This document shows positions 34,464-43,529 of a stretch of DNA of 64,000 bases, one piece after another. Position numbers and translations under genes: made by a program. The notes under the pieces are model-generated. The model worked only from the letters and a program-made list of their open reading frames with translations, did no database searches and was not told the DNA's origin. Each line of letters begins with the position of its first letter. Positions within the stretch are counted from its first letter, which is position 1. Origin of the DNA: Dryocola sp036489025 (GTDB lineage Bacteria; Pseudomonadota; Gammaproteobacteria; Enterobacterales; Enterobacteriaceae); the NCBI GenBank assembly GCA_036489025.1, contig DASXGN010000028.1:62001-126000 (forward strand). The letters are read 5' to 3'.

Positions 34464-35582
34464 TTACTTCGCAATCTGCTCCTGTTCGTGTTCTTCAAGC
34501 AGTTCTACCACTTCGCTTGGGTCATCCTGCGGCAGCGGCGCTTCGTGCATCCAGACTGAGATCAGGCGGTAGGACACGGCCAGCAGCACGGGGCCGATGA
34601 ACAGGCCAATCATTCCGAAGGCGATCAGGCCGCCGATAACGCCGGAGAGGATGAGTATCATCGGCAAATCGGCGCCCATACGAATCAGCACCGGACGGAT
34701 GAAGTTATCCATCGTGCCCACCACGCAGCTCCACACCAGCAGCACGGTGCCCCAGGTGTTATCGCCGGTCCAGTAAAGCCAGGCAATGGACGGCACCAGC
34801 ACCAGGAGTGGGCCTATCTGCACCAGACAGCACAGCATCATCACTACGGTCAGCAGGGTAGCATTTGGAATCCCGGCAATCGCCAGCCCAATTCCGCCCA
34901 GCACCGACTGAGCCAGCGCGGTAACCACCACGCCCAGCGCAACGGCACGAATTGCCTGACCTGCCAGCAGAACGGCCGCATCGCCACGTTTACCCGCCAG
35001 GCGGAACGCGAAATGGCGGATGCCGTTGCCCAGCGTTTCACCTTTGGCATACAGCAGCACGCTGAACAACAGCATCAGGCCGCAGTGCATCAGGAAGCTG
35101 CCGATATGCACCGCCTGGCCCAGGAACCAGGTTGTTGTGGTGCCGATATAAGGGCGAACTTTTGCCATGATGGCGCTGCCGCCGCTGTCGACGAGGGCGT
35201 TCCAGGCAGAGTAGAGTTTGTCGCCAATTAACGGAATAGCATGCAGCCACTCAAACGTCGGCAGCGCCATATTGCCCTTAGTTGCCCAGTCAATGACCGG
35301 GCCGCTGTTATCGACGAGGCTATTCACCAGCAGTGCAACAGGGATGACAAACAGCATCAGCAGCAGCAGGGTCATCACCAAAACGGCCAGCGAGCGCTTA
35401 CCCCACAGTAAACGCTGGAATTTCAGCATCACCGGCCAGGTGGAAAGCACCACGGTTCCCGCCCAGGCAAATCCCAGAATAAAAGGCCGAACAATCCATA
35501 AGCAGGCGATAATCATCACCGAAATAAACAGCACTGACAGCAGGATCTGTAGCAGATCCTTTGGCTGACTGACTTTGACCAT
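34464..35582 (-). CDS. ydiK: AI-2E family transporter-like inner-membrane protein YdiK
   Basis: This 372-residue membrane protein (E. coli 370) is started at the ATG giving MVKVSQPKDLLQ, with AAGGTGA upstream; a 19-codon extension upstream is not conserved. It has about seven spans in the AI-2E/PerM family arrangement: CLWIVRPFILGFAWAG near the N-terminus, AKVRPYIGTTTTWF in the middle, and FIRPVLIRMGADLP, ILSGVIGGLIAFGMIGLFIGPVLLAV in conserved blocks. The substrate is unknown. It is divergent from ydiJ and lies upstream of rprA. Confidence 0.93.
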   Translation of the reverse strand: MVKVSQPKDLLQILLSVLFISVMIIACLWIVRPFILGFAWAGTVVLSTWPVMLKFQRLLWGKRSLAVLVMTLLLLMLFVIPVALLVNSLVDNSGPVIDWATKGNMALPTFEWLHAIPLIGDKLYSAWNALVDSGGSAIMAKVRPYIGTTTTWFLGQAVHIGSFLMHCGLMLLFSVLLYAKGETLGNGIRHFAFRLAGKRGDAAVLLAGQAIRAVALGVVVTALAQSVLGGIGLAIAGIPNATLLTVVMMLCCLVQIGPLLVLVPSIAWLYWTGDNTWGTVLLVWSCVVGTMDNFIRPVLIRMGADLPMILILSGVIGGLIAFGMIGLFIGPVLLAVSYRLISVWMHEAPLPQDDPSEVVELLEEHEQEQIAK

Positions 35583-35787
35583 AGAAAAAATCACCTTAAA
35601 TAAAGACAACAGGCACAGTACCTGCGTCAAAACCGCCAAGCGGATAAATTAATGATGATGTATTTTCTCGATTTTTGACAGGAGCAAATGTCGCAGGCAT
35701 GTCTGAAAAAAATGTGTTAAAAAATCAGGGGCAGTACACGCAAACGATAACTCACAACTTAATCACGTCAGGCAGGGTCGACATTCA

Positions 35788-38700
35788 ATGATCCCACAAA
35801 TTTCTCAGGCACCGGGGCTTGTTCAACTGGTGCTCAATTTTTTGCAGGCACTGGAGCAACAAGGTTTCACCGGCGACACCGCAACCAGCTACGCTGACCG
35901 CCTGACTATGGCGACCGACAACAGCATTTATCAGCTGCTGCCGGATGCGGTGTTATTCCCTCGTTCAACGGCAGACGTGGCGCTATTGGCCCGCCTTGCC
36001 GCTGAAGAACGTTTTAAATCTTTAGTCTTCACCCCTCGCGGCGGCGGCACCGGTACCAACGGTCAGGCGCTGAATAAAGGCATCGTCGTTGACATGTCCC
36101 GCTATATGAACCGCATCATTGAAATAAATCCTGAGCAGGGGTGGGTGCGGGTTGAAGCCGGGGTGATTAAAGACCAGCTCAACCAGTATTTGAAACCGTA
36201 CGGCTATTTCTTTGCGCCGGAGCTTTCTACCAGCAACCGCGCCACGCTCGGCGGCATGATTAACACGGATGCTTCCGGGCAAGGATCGCTGGTTTACGGC
36301 AAAACTTCTGACCATGTGATGGGGGTGCGTGCCGTGCTGCTGGGCGGTGATATTCTTGATACGCATCCCATGTCCGCCGCGCTTGCGGAAGACCTCGGCC
36401 GCGATGAAAGCACCATCGGTAAAATCTACCGCACGGTTTATGAACGCTGCCGGGAACGACGCCAGCTGATCATCGACAAATTCCCTAAGCTTAACCGTTT
36501 CCTGACGGGCTACGATCTGCGCCACGTCTTTAACGACGATCTCTCGCAGTTTGACCTTACGCGCATTCTTACCGGCTCTGAAGGCACGCTGGCTTTTATC
36601 ACCGAGGCTAAGCTGGATATCACCCGATTGCCAAAAGTGCGCCGCCTGGTGAACGTTAAATATGACTCTTTCGATTCAGCCCTGCGCAACGCGCCATTTA
36701 TGGTAGAGGCGCGCGCGCTTTCCGTTGAAACGGTTGATTCAAAGGTGTTGAACCTGGCGCGGGAAGACATCGTCTGGCATTCGGTGAGTGAACTGATTAC
36801 CGACGTGCCGGACAAAGAAATGCTCGGCCTGAATATCGTTGAATTTGCGGGTGACGATCTGGACCTCATCGAAGGTCAGGTTGCCTCACTCTGCGAGCGT
36901 CTCGACTCGCTGATTGCACAAGGCGAAGGTGGCGTTATCGGCTGGCAGATTTGTAGCGAGCTGAACGGAATTGAACGCATCTACGGCATGCGAAAAAAAG
37001 CCGTTGGCCTGCTCGGCAATGCCAAAGGGCAGGCAAAACCTATTCCGTTCGCCGAGGATACCTGCGTACCGCCGCAACATCTTGCGGATTACATCACGGA
37101 ATTTCGCGCCCTGCTGGACGGCCATCAGCTGAGCTACGGCATGTTTGGCCACGTTGACGCCGGTGTACTGCACGTGCGCCCGGCGCTCGATATGTGCGAT
37201 CCGCATCAGGAAGTGCTGATGAAGCGTATTTCTGATGAGGTTGTTGCGCTGACGGCGAAATACGGTGGCCTGCTTTGGGGTGAGCACGGCAAAGGCTTCC
37301 GGGCGGAATACAGCCCGGCGTTCTTCGGCGAGACGTTATTTGAGGAGCTACGACGGATTAAAGCCGCGTTTGACCCGGATAATCGTCTAAACCCCGGCAA
37401 AATCTGTCCGCCGCTGGGCGTGGACGATCCGATGATGCAGGTGGATGCGGTTAAACGCGGGACTTTTGACCGCCAAATCCCCATCGCCGTGCGGACTTCC
37501 TGGCGCGGGGCTATGGAATGCAACGGCAACGGCCTGTGCTTTAACTTCGACGTCAAAAGCCCGATGTGCCCGTCGATGAAAATCAGCAGCAACCGCATCC
37601 ATTCGCCAAAAGGGCGAGCGACCCTTACCCGTGAGTGGCTGCGCCTGCTGGCCGATCGCGGCGTCGATCCCGACGCACTTGAAAAACAGCTGCCGGAACA
37701 GCGCGCCAGCCTGCGCGGGCTCATTGAACGAACCCGCAACACCTGGCACGCGCGCAAAGGGGAATACGATTTTTCACATGAGGTGAAAGAGGCGATGTCG
37801 GGCTGTCTGGCCTGCAAAGCCTGTTCGACCCAGTGCCCAATCAAAATTGACGTGCCGGCGTTCCGTTCGCGCTTCTTACAGCTCTACCACACCCGCTACC
37901 TGCGCCCGGCGCGCGATCATCTGGTGGCGACGGTGGAAAGCTATGCGCCGCTAATGGCGCGGGCACCGAAGACGTTCAACTTCTTCATGAGCCAGCCGTG
38001 GGTGCGTAATCTATCGCAAAAGCACATCGGCATGGTCGATTTGCCCATGCTTTCAACGCCAACTTTGCAACAGCAGCTTGTCGGCCACCGTTCTGCAAAT
38101 ACCACGCTTGAGCAGCTGGAGAAATACAGCGCCGAGCAGCGGGCTAAGACGGTGCTGGTGGTGCAGGATCCGTTCACCAGCTATTACGATGCGCAGGTTG
38201 TGGCCGATTTTGTGCGACTGGTCGAAAAGCTCGGTTTTGAACCGGTCGTGCTGCCTTTCTCCCCGAATGGCAAAGCGCAGCATATTAAAGGCTTCCTGCA
38301 AAAATTCGCCCGCACGGCGCGGAAAACGTCTGAGTTTCTTAACCGCATTGCGAAGCTGGGCATGCCGATGGTTGGCGTCGATCCTGCGCTGGTGCTTTGC
38401 TATCGGGATGAATACAAGCAAACGCTGGGTGAAGAGCGGGGTGATTTCCACGTTCAACTGGTTCATGAATGGCTGCCGGGCGTATTGGCTGACCGCGAAA
38501 CCGCAGACGTGGGCGGGGAAGCCTGGTATCTGTTTGGCCACTGCACCGAAGTGACCGCGCTGCCGGCCGCGCCGAACCAGTGGGCCGCTATTTTTGCACG
38601 CTTTGGCGCAAAGCTTGAGAACGTCAGCGTCGGCTGCTGCGGAATGGCGGGGACCTACGGGCATGAAGTTAAAAATCACGCCAGCTCGCTGGGCATATAC

Positions 38701-38844
38701 GAGCTGTCGTGGCATCAGGCAATGCAGCGCCTGCCGCGTCAACGCTGCCTGGCGACGGGCTACTCCTGCCGCAGCCAGGTCAAACGCGTTGAGGGGAACG
38801 GCGTGCGCCATCCGCTACAGGCGATACTGGAGATTCTGGGATGA
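35788..38844 (+). CDS. ydiJ: FAD-linked oxidase / iron-sulfur protein YdiJ (D-2-hydroxyglutarate dehydrogenase)
   Basis: This 1018-residue protein has the same length as E. coli YdiJ, which has been reported to oxidise D-2-hydroxyglutarate. The N-terminal FAD-binding domain has FTPRGGGTGTNGQALN and the C-terminal FAD-oxidase lobe includes FGHVDAGVLHVRPALD and GEHGKGFRAEY. A ferredoxin-like segment has CLACKACSTQCPIKIDVP (about residues 672-689). A CCG domain with GCCGMAGTYGHE lies near the end. The stop overlaps the menI start by four bases. Confidence 0.95.
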   Translation: MIPQISQAPGLVQLVLNFLQALEQQGFTGDTATSYADRLTMATDNSIYQLLPDAVLFPRSTADVALLARLAAEERFKSLVFTPRGGGTGTNGQALNKGIVVDMSRYMNRIIEINPEQGWVRVEAGVIKDQLNQYLKPYGYFFAPELSTSNRATLGGMINTDASGQGSLVYGKTSDHVMGVRAVLLGGDILDTHPMSAALAEDLGRDESTIGKIYRTVYERCRERRQLIIDKFPKLNRFLTGYDLRHVFNDDLSQFDLTRILTGSEGTLAFITEAKLDITRLPKVRRLVNVKYDSFDSALRNAPFMVEARALSVETVDSKVLNLAREDIVWHSVSELITDVPDKEMLGLNIVEFAGDDLDLIEGQVASLCERLDSLIAQGEGGVIGWQICSELNGIERIYGMRKKAVGLLGNAKGQAKPIPFAEDTCVPPQHLADYITEFRALLDGHQLSYGMFGHVDAGVLHVRPALDMCDPHQEVLMKRISDEVVALTAKYGGLLWGEHGKGFRAEYSPAFFGETLFEELRRIKAAFDPDNRLNPGKICPPLGVDDPMMQVDAVKRGTFDRQIPIAVRTSWRGAMECNGNGLCFNFDVKSPMCPSMKISSNRIHSPKGRATLTREWLRLLADRGVDPDALEKQLPEQRASLRGLIERTRNTWHARKGEYDFSHEVKEAMSGCLACKACSTQCPIKIDVPAFRSRFLQLYHTRYLRPARDHLVATVESYAPLMARAPKTFNFFMSQPWVRNLSQKHIGMVDLPMLSTPTLQQQLVGHRSANTTLEQLEKYSAEQRAKTVLVVQDPFTSYYDAQVVADFVRLVEKLGFEPVVLPFSPNGKAQHIKGFLQKFARTARKTSEFLNRIAKLGMPMVGVDPALVLCYRDEYKQTLGEERGDFHVQLVHEWLPGVLADRETADVGGEAWYLFGHCTEVTALPAAPNQWAAIFARFGAKLENVSVGCCGMAGTYGHEVKNHASSLGIYELSWHQAMQRLPRQRCLATGYSCRSQVKRVEGNGVRHPLQAILEILG

Positions 38845-39251
38845 TCTGGCGAAGAGAAACGAATCTTGAAGCGCTCAATAACATGAGCGCGGGCAATATG
38901 GTTGAACATATTGGCATTCAGTTCACCCGCATCGGCGAAAACGAACTGGAAGCCATCATGCCGGTGGACAACCGTACTCGTCAGCCGTTTGGTTTGCTAC
39001 ACGGCGGCGCATCCGTTGTGCTGGCCGAAACGCTCGGCTCGGTTGCAGGATATTTGTGTACCGAGGGTGAGCAAAAAATCGTTGGGCTTGAGGTCAATGC
39101 CAACCATCTGCGTTCGGCGCGAGAAGGCATCGTTCGCGGCGTTTGCAGGGCGGTACACGTTGGGAGACGGCACCAGGTCTGGCAAATTGAAATCAGCGAC
39201 GAGCAAGGTCGACTTTGCTGCACCTCGCGGCTGACAACCGCCGTGGTTTAA
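38841..39251 (+). CDS. menI: 1,4-dihydroxy-2-naphthoyl-CoA hydrolase MenI
   Basis: This 136-residue hotdog thioesterase (YdiI) equals E. coli in length and releases 1,4-dihydroxy-2-naphthoate for menaquinone synthesis. Conserved parts are MPVDNRTRQPFGLLHGGASVVLAETLGS, where the glutamate of VLAE is catalytic, VGLEVNANHLRSAREG and RHQVWQIEI. Translation is coupled to ydiJ by a four-base overlap. Confidence 0.95.
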   Translation: MIWRRETNLEALNNMSAGNMVEHIGIQFTRIGENELEAIMPVDNRTRQPFGLLHGGASVVLAETLGSVAGYLCTEGEQKIVGLEVNANHLRSAREGIVRGVCRAVHVGRRHQVWQIEISDEQGRLCCTSRLTTAVV

Positions 39252-39267
39252 TACTGAACCTACCATT

Positions 39268-39286
39268 CCCTCTCTTCCCGGAGAGG
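39268..39286 (+). terminator. Possible terminator after menI
   Basis: CCCTCTC / GAGAGGG stem separated by five bases, 16 bases after menI. No strong T-run. Confidence 0.5.
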
Positions 39287-39315
39287 GACTCATCCTTGCC
39301 AGTCAAAATACCGCG

Positions 39316-39606
39316 CTAAAGAGCGAGCAGCACGTTAATCATCGCTGGGTTATGTTCCAGCATCAGCAGAATTTTCAGCGCGGAGCCGGAAGGGATGCGC
39401 CGCTTTTGTTCCCAGCTTTGCACCAGCGAAGGGCTAACGCCGACGGCTTTTGCAAATTCCTCCTGCTTCAGGCCCGTTGTTTCACGCAGCGCTTTTACAT
39501 CGGGCAGGGGATGGCGGTGAACGGCGGCCGGCTGCATGGCGCCATTTTCGATGGCCACCATCTCTTCCATGCTCTGCACAAGGTCGTTAAAAAGCTGTTT
39601 GTCCAT
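39316..39606 (-). CDS. XRE-type antitoxin of a HigBA/RelE-like pair
   Basis: This 96-residue protein has an N-terminal extension (about residues 1-38) and a Cro/C1 helix-turn-helix: LRETTGLKQEEFAKAVGVSPSLVQSWEQKRRIPSG. Such proteins neutralise a RelE/HigB-type toxin and repress their own operon. TTAAGGACAATGTC before its ATG gives a good ribosome site. The gene lies downstream of the toxin gene, the HigBA order. The two frames overlap by 112 bases if the toxin frame is read to its stop. Confidence 0.82.
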   Translation of the reverse strand: MDKQLFNDLVQSMEEMVAIENGAMQPAAVHRHPLPDVKALRETTGLKQEEFAKAVGVSPSLVQSWEQKRRIPSGSALKILLMLEHNPAMINVLLAL

Positions 39607-39971
39607 GACATTGTCCTTAAGTTTCGAGTCTGCTTAACCGGCTGGATTCGTGCGAGCCGGTCGGTTAACTGCTTGAGCACGGCCTTTTCAGCGGCGGTCA
39701 GATTATCTTTGATGTTTTTGGCATACAGCGTCAGCAGATAAATCCTGCCTTGTTGGGTGACCGTGTAATAGATAACCCTAACACCTCCGCGTTTACCGCC
39801 GCCGGGTCTGCACCATCTCAGCTTCTTGCAGCCGCCTGTATGCCTGATGGTGTCGCCGTCAAAATGCTGCTTAAGCAGCCAGGCCTGTAAAGCCTGAAAG
39901 GTATCATCGTCAAGTAAACCTTCACGCTGCCTGACAAACGTCGGCGTCTCAATAAATTCAAAATATTCCAT
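39495..39971 (-). CDS. RelE/HigB-family toxin, with extended C-terminus
   Basis: The frame encodes 158 residues. Residues 1 to about 110 fit the RelE/HigB ribosome-dependent mRNA interferase fold: EFIETPTFVRQ, HTGGCKKLRW, GKRGGVRVIYY, and IYLLTLYAKN. Family members are usually 100-120 residues, but here the frame runs 112 bases into the antitoxin gene and encodes a tail of unrelated composition (for example WKRWWPSKMAP). Either the toxin really has this tail, or a small indel removed its normal stop. ATTCAGATAATGG holds the start. Confidence 0.72.
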   Translation of the reverse strand: MEYFEFIETPTFVRQREGLLDDDTFQALQAWLLKQHFDGDTIRHTGGCKKLRWCRPGGGKRGGVRVIYYTVTQQGRIYLLTLYAKNIKDNLTAAEKAVLKQLTDRLARIQPVKQTRNLRTMSWTNSFLTTLCRAWKRWWPSKMAPCSRPPFTAIPCPM

Positions 39972-40237
39972 TATCTGAATTCCTTGTGGCTGATTTTTGA
40001 TCGCCCGGCTAAGGCCGTCAATGTTTTTTTACGTACAGGGTACGATTTTGTGCTGAGAGTGTGACCACCGGCATCGCCGGGAGCCAGAACTGTAATGGCA
40101 ATCGGGACGCAAAAACATTCACGCCGTTTCGTTCTGGAAAATGCCTCGCAATTATTCTTTCCAGACGTCTCGTAACCACGACGGCCGAGAGAGTTTCTGC
40201 TAAGGTCTGAGGCGTTAAAAAGACAATCGGAGGTCAT

Positions 40238-40663
40238 ATGCGTCAGAGAGTTATCGTTTGCCCAATCATCGAAAATAACGGCGAAATCCTGCTTTGTAAG
40301 ATGGCAAATGACCGGGGAGTTTTCCCCGGCCAGTGGGCGATTTCAGGCGGCGGAATGGAGCAGGGTGAAAACACAAAGGAAGCGCTACTGCGTGAGATAG
40401 CCGAAGAGCTGGGCGCGGAATTAAAAATTAGCCAGGTTCAGCCCTGGACCTTCCGGGATGACGTGCGCATCAAAACCTATGCCGACGGCAGCAAAGAACA
40501 GATCTACATGATTTACCTGATATTTGACTGTGTCAGCAGCAACCGCCAGGTGACTATTAACGAAGAGTTTCAGGACATTGCCTGGGTGAAGCCCGTCGAT
40601 TTGCACAAATATGATTTGAACGAGGCGACAAAAGCGACGTTCAGCATGAAAGGCTGGCTGTAA
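40238..40663 (+). CDS. nudI: Nudix pyrimidine nucleotide diphosphatase NudI
   Basis: This 141-residue hydrolase matches E. coli NudI (YfaO), which cleaves dUTP, dTTP and dCTP. The Nudix box GGMEQGENTKEALLREIAEELG has the G-x5-E-x7-RExxEE spacing (about residues 38-60). Other conserved parts are RQRVIVCPI, DRGVFPGQWAISGG and NEEFQDIAWVKP. CGGAGGTCAT gives a strong ribosome site. In E. coli nudI lies elsewhere; here it sits five bases before a sensor kinase gene, so the three downstream genes may be one operon. Confidence 0.92.
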   Translation: MRQRVIVCPIIENNGEILLCKMANDRGVFPGQWAISGGGMEQGENTKEALLREIAEELGAELKISQVQPWTFRDDVRIKTYADGSKEQIYMIYLIFDCVSSNRQVTINEEFQDIAWVKPVDLHKYDLNEATKATFSMKGWL

Positions 40664-40668
40664 CATTC

Positions 40669-41988
40669 ATGGCAAAAGCACTGATCTGGTTAATTTTGAC
40701 CGCTGTCTCCTGCGGGGGCACCGCGTTCTATGCTTTGCACCAGCAGTACGAGGCGCGCAGCGCGGAGTTTCGTATTCTCTACCGGGATATTACGGTCAAG
40801 CTTTCGCAGAACGATGTCATTCTCTCGCTGCTTTCGAACAGCAGCGATCCGGCCGTTGTGCAGCAGAAGTTTCCCTATATCCTGCGCTGGCAGACGCAGC
40901 CTCTTCAGCCGCGTTTTCCCGACCTGAACCCGGCGCGAGCCGGCACCTACTGGCTGAACTCACCGCAGGGGTCTTTACTGATCGATTTGCCTGCGCTGTT
41001 GACTGATGTGGTCAGCGATCGGCCTTTCCGTAACGTCACCCTGAGCTGGAAAAAGGTTCCGCTCATCGAGCTGAAGCAGAAGAAGGTAAACGACTGGTGG
41101 CGCTGGAACAAACAAATCGCCAGCCCCTCGCAGCCGCTCACGCTTTCCGTCACCGCTAATCCTGACTGGCAAAGTTTGCCCTGGCTGGCGATGTTTTTTC
41201 TGGGGTTGTTGTCGGCCGGGGGGATTTACTTCTTCTCGCAGTATCAGGCCACAAAGCGCCAGCGTAATATCGCCGATCTGCGTGCGCATTTCTCGGAGCT
41301 GGCAAGGCTAAATGCGATGGGCGAAATTGCGGCCGGGTTGGTGCATGAGCTGAATCAACCGCTAACGGCGATTCTCAGCTATACGCAAACCGCGCAGCGT
41401 CTGATTGGGCTGCATCAGGCGGACAGGGCTTTGCCGCTGCTGGATGCGTCCGTGGTGCAGACTAAACGCATCAGCGCGCTGCTGTTGGCCTTTCGGGAAA
41501 AGCTGCGCAGTGAAAAACCCACGTTAGAACCGGTCGTTCTGCGCCAGATTTGGGCTGACGTGGTCACTCTTTTAGGGACGGAACTGGAGCGCGGAAAAGT
41601 CGCGGTTCGCACCCTGATTCCCGAATCGCTGCCCCGCCTGCTGGCCTCGTCGCTATGGGTTGAGCAAATTCTCCACAATTTATTGAGCAACGCGATTCAG
41701 GCGCAGCACAATACGCCGCAGCCCTGGGTTGAGATTCAAATTCGGGAAGTGGGGTCGACCCTCGTGCTGACAATAACCGACGGCGGGCCGGGCTTAAGCG
41801 AGCAGGCTTTGCAGCACGTCTTTATGCCATTTTTCACCACTCGTCAAGAAGGGCTGGGGTTAGGCATGGCGCTAACCGAAACGCTCGTTCACAGACTCAG
41901 CGGCAGCATCAGCGCGGAAAACAGCGCATCCGGCGGGGCCTGCTTTACCGTGAAGTTTCCACTTGCTAGCGAGGAGGCAAAAGAATGA
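40669..41988 (+). CDS. Two-component sensor histidine kinase
   Basis: This 439-residue kinase has two spans (about 4-22 and 171-189) flanking a periplasmic sensor region of about 148 residues that I cannot assign to a family. The HisKA box is ARLNAMGEIAAGLVHELNQPLTAIL with His226 as phosphate acceptor. The ATPase domain has the N-box LLSNAIQAQ, the G-boxes DGGPGLSEQ and GLGLGMALT. It resembles the FixL/DctB type. The stop overlaps the response-regulator start by four bases. A periplasmic HbpS/GlcG-like protein encoded after the regulator could be a sensor accessory. Confidence 0.9.
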   Translation: MAKALIWLILTAVSCGGTAFYALHQQYEARSAEFRILYRDITVKLSQNDVILSLLSNSSDPAVVQQKFPYILRWQTQPLQPRFPDLNPARAGTYWLNSPQGSLLIDLPALLTDVVSDRPFRNVTLSWKKVPLIELKQKKVNDWWRWNKQIASPSQPLTLSVTANPDWQSLPWLAMFFLGLLSAGGIYFFSQYQATKRQRNIADLRAHFSELARLNAMGEIAAGLVHELNQPLTAILSYTQTAQRLIGLHQADRALPLLDASVVQTKRISALLLAFREKLRSEKPTLEPVVLRQIWADVVTLLGTELERGKVAVRTLIPESLPRLLASSLWVEQILHNLLSNAIQAQHNTPQPWVEIQIREVGSTLVLTITDGGPGLSEQALQHVFMPFFTTRQEGLGLGMALTETLVHRLSGSISAENSASGGACFTVKFPLASEEAKE

Positions 41989-42608
41989 GGCAGTTAATCT
42001 ACCTTATTGATGATGACGAGGCTATCCGCTGCTCGCTGAGCGCGCTTCTGGCAACCATGGGCTGGGAGACAAAAGTCTATGACAGCGTGCAAAGCTTCCA
42101 GCAGAGCGAGCCTGAGCCTCAGACGCTCAGTGGCTGTCTGCTGCTGGATATTCGTATGCCGGGCAAGTCCGGCCTCACGCTTCTTGAACAGGGGCAGCAA
42201 AGCGGTTTTACGCTGCCCGTTATCATGATGACCGGGCATGGCAATATTGATTTATGCCGCCGGGCATTTAAGAACGGAGCATTTGAGTTTTTGACTAAGC
42301 CAATTGATGCCGATTTGCTGATAGAAACCGTCGGAGCGGCGCTTGAGCAACAGCGGGCTCAGCAGCAGCAGCGTGAAAAATACGCGCGGCTGGAAGCGAA
42401 GCTCGCCACTCTCTCCGCCAGGGAGCAGGAGGTGATGTCGCTGATTATGCAGGGCAAATCGAATAAGGAGATGGCAAAAGAACTCGATCTTTCTCCCCGC
42501 ACCGTTGAAGCCCATCGGGCCAGCCTGTTTGCCCGGCTGGAAATCAACTCCCTTGCCAGGCTCATCAACATCTACGGCGGGTTAGTTGGGCCAGGGGGCA
42601 CTACGTAA
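41985..42608 (+). CDS. Two-component response regulator, FixJ/NarL type
   Basis: This 207-residue regulator has a receiver domain with acidic pocket IDDDE (residues 8-12), phospho-acceptor Asp55 in LLLDIRMPG, the switch threonine in MMTGHG and lysine in LTKPID. A helical linker rich in Q and E leads to a LuxR-type helix-turn-helix (LSAREQEVMSLIMQGKSN, ELDLSPRTVEAHR, about 140-190). It is coupled to the sensor kinase by a four-base overlap. The likely target is the HbpS-like gene 100 bases downstream or the operon itself, by inference. Confidence 0.92.
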   Translation: MRQLIYLIDDDEAIRCSLSALLATMGWETKVYDSVQSFQQSEPEPQTLSGCLLLDIRMPGKSGLTLLEQGQQSGFTLPVIMMTGHGNIDLCRRAFKNGAFEFLTKPIDADLLIETVGAALEQQRAQQQQREKYARLEAKLATLSAREQEVMSLIMQGKSNKEMAKELDLSPRTVEAHRASLFARLEINSLARLINIYGGLVGPGGTT

Positions 42609-42609
42609 A

Positions 42610-42631
42610 ATTACCTGGTTCGCCAGGTAAT
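42610..42631 (+). terminator. TTCG hairpin after the response regulator
   Basis: ATTACCTGG / CCAGGTAAT stem with a TTCG tetraloop, without a T-run. It separates the regulator from the HbpS-like gene and could partly terminate. Confidence 0.6.
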
Positions 42632-42708
42632 CACCCGAATGGCTTCGCGGCAGGACGTTAGTTACCTTAATTCACGTCAATCCATCACAATGAGTTAAGG
42701 GACAAGCC

Positions 42709-43209
42709 ATGAATAAATCATTTTTGCTAGCCGCCGCCCTGTTCGGCAGTGCCGTAGCCGCTCCGGCCTTTGCAGCAAGCGCGCTGACCGAAAAGAACCT
42801 CTCGCTGGAATATGCCGAACAGCTGGCGCAGAAGGCAATTGAGTCCTGTAGCGCAAAGAACTACAGCGTAGCCGTTACCGTGGTGGACCGTGGCGGCGTG
42901 ATTAAGGTGCTCAAGCGCATGGATAATGCAGGCCCGCACACGGTGGAAGCCAGCCGCATGAAAGCTTTCACCGCGCTGAGCACGAAATCTGTCACCGGCG
43001 ACGTAATGAAAAACGCCCAGGAAAATGCCGGGGCGCAGAACCTGCGCGATATACCAGGCTTCCTGCTGCTGGCGGGGGGCGTTCCGGTTAAGGTTGATAA
43101 CCAGACTATCGGCGCAATCGGTATTGGCGGCGCGCCCGGCGGGCATCTGGACCAGCAGTGCGCCACTGAGGCCCTCGAAGCCACGAAGTCCCTTTTGAAC
43201 GCTTCATAA
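42709..43209 (+). CDS. Secreted HbpS/GlcG family (DUF336) protein
   Basis: This 166-residue protein has a signal peptide of about 22 residues cut after AFA before ASALTEKN, so it should be periplasmic. The rest is one HbpS/GlcG domain: VAVTVVDRGGVIKVLKRMDNAGPHTVEASRMKAFTAL, GGVPVKV, and IGAIGIGGAPGGHLD. In Streptomyces a family member, HbpS, binds haem outside the cell and modulates the sensor kinase SenS. Here the gene follows a two-component pair, a similar neighbourhood. Haem binding is not shown. AAGGGA precedes the ATG. A second cysteine pair (in ESCS and QQCAT) may form a disulfide. Confidence 0.8.
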   Translation: MNKSFLLAAALFGSAVAAPAFAASALTEKNLSLEYAEQLAQKAIESCSAKNYSVAVTVVDRGGVIKVLKRMDNAGPHTVEASRMKAFTALSTKSVTGDVMKNAQENAGAQNLRDIPGFLLLAGGVPVKVDNQTIGAIGIGGAPGGHLDQQCATEALEATKSLLNAS

Positions 43210-43229
43210 TCCGCAAATCACCTTCTCGC

Positions 43230-43248
43230 GCAGGCCCGCCCGGCCTGC
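43230..43248 (+). terminator. Hairpin after the HbpS-like gene
   Basis: GCAGGCC / GGCCTGC stem with a five-base loop 20 bases after the stop. Confidence 0.65.
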
Positions 43249-43529
43249 ACGTTTCCCCCGGCTGTCCCTTTCGCAATAATCGGTATTCTCTATACATCTT
43301 TTGTTTTCTATCGTTCCTGCCCCGCCAGCGCAGCTAAAACCTCTTTATTTCAGCGGGTTAAATAGCTCTTTTCGCCATCTGCAAGAGTTTCAGCAGGGTC
43401 TATCCTTATCTTAGACGCCCAAAAAAACAGCATTTCGTGAATACCCCTGTTATCAGGATGTTGTATTGATAATAGTTATCATTAACATAGGGGCATCGGC
43501 CTTTGGGCGGCAAATAAAAGAGGTGAACG
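43249..43529 (+). promoter_or_regulatory. suf operon control region with Fur-type box
   Basis: About 280 bases without a gene. GATAATAGTTATCATTAAC at 43468-43486 fits the Fur box well and lies about 45 bases before sufA. In E. coli the suf promoter is also under IscR, OxyR and IHF control; I cannot mark those sites with confidence. Confidence 0.75.
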
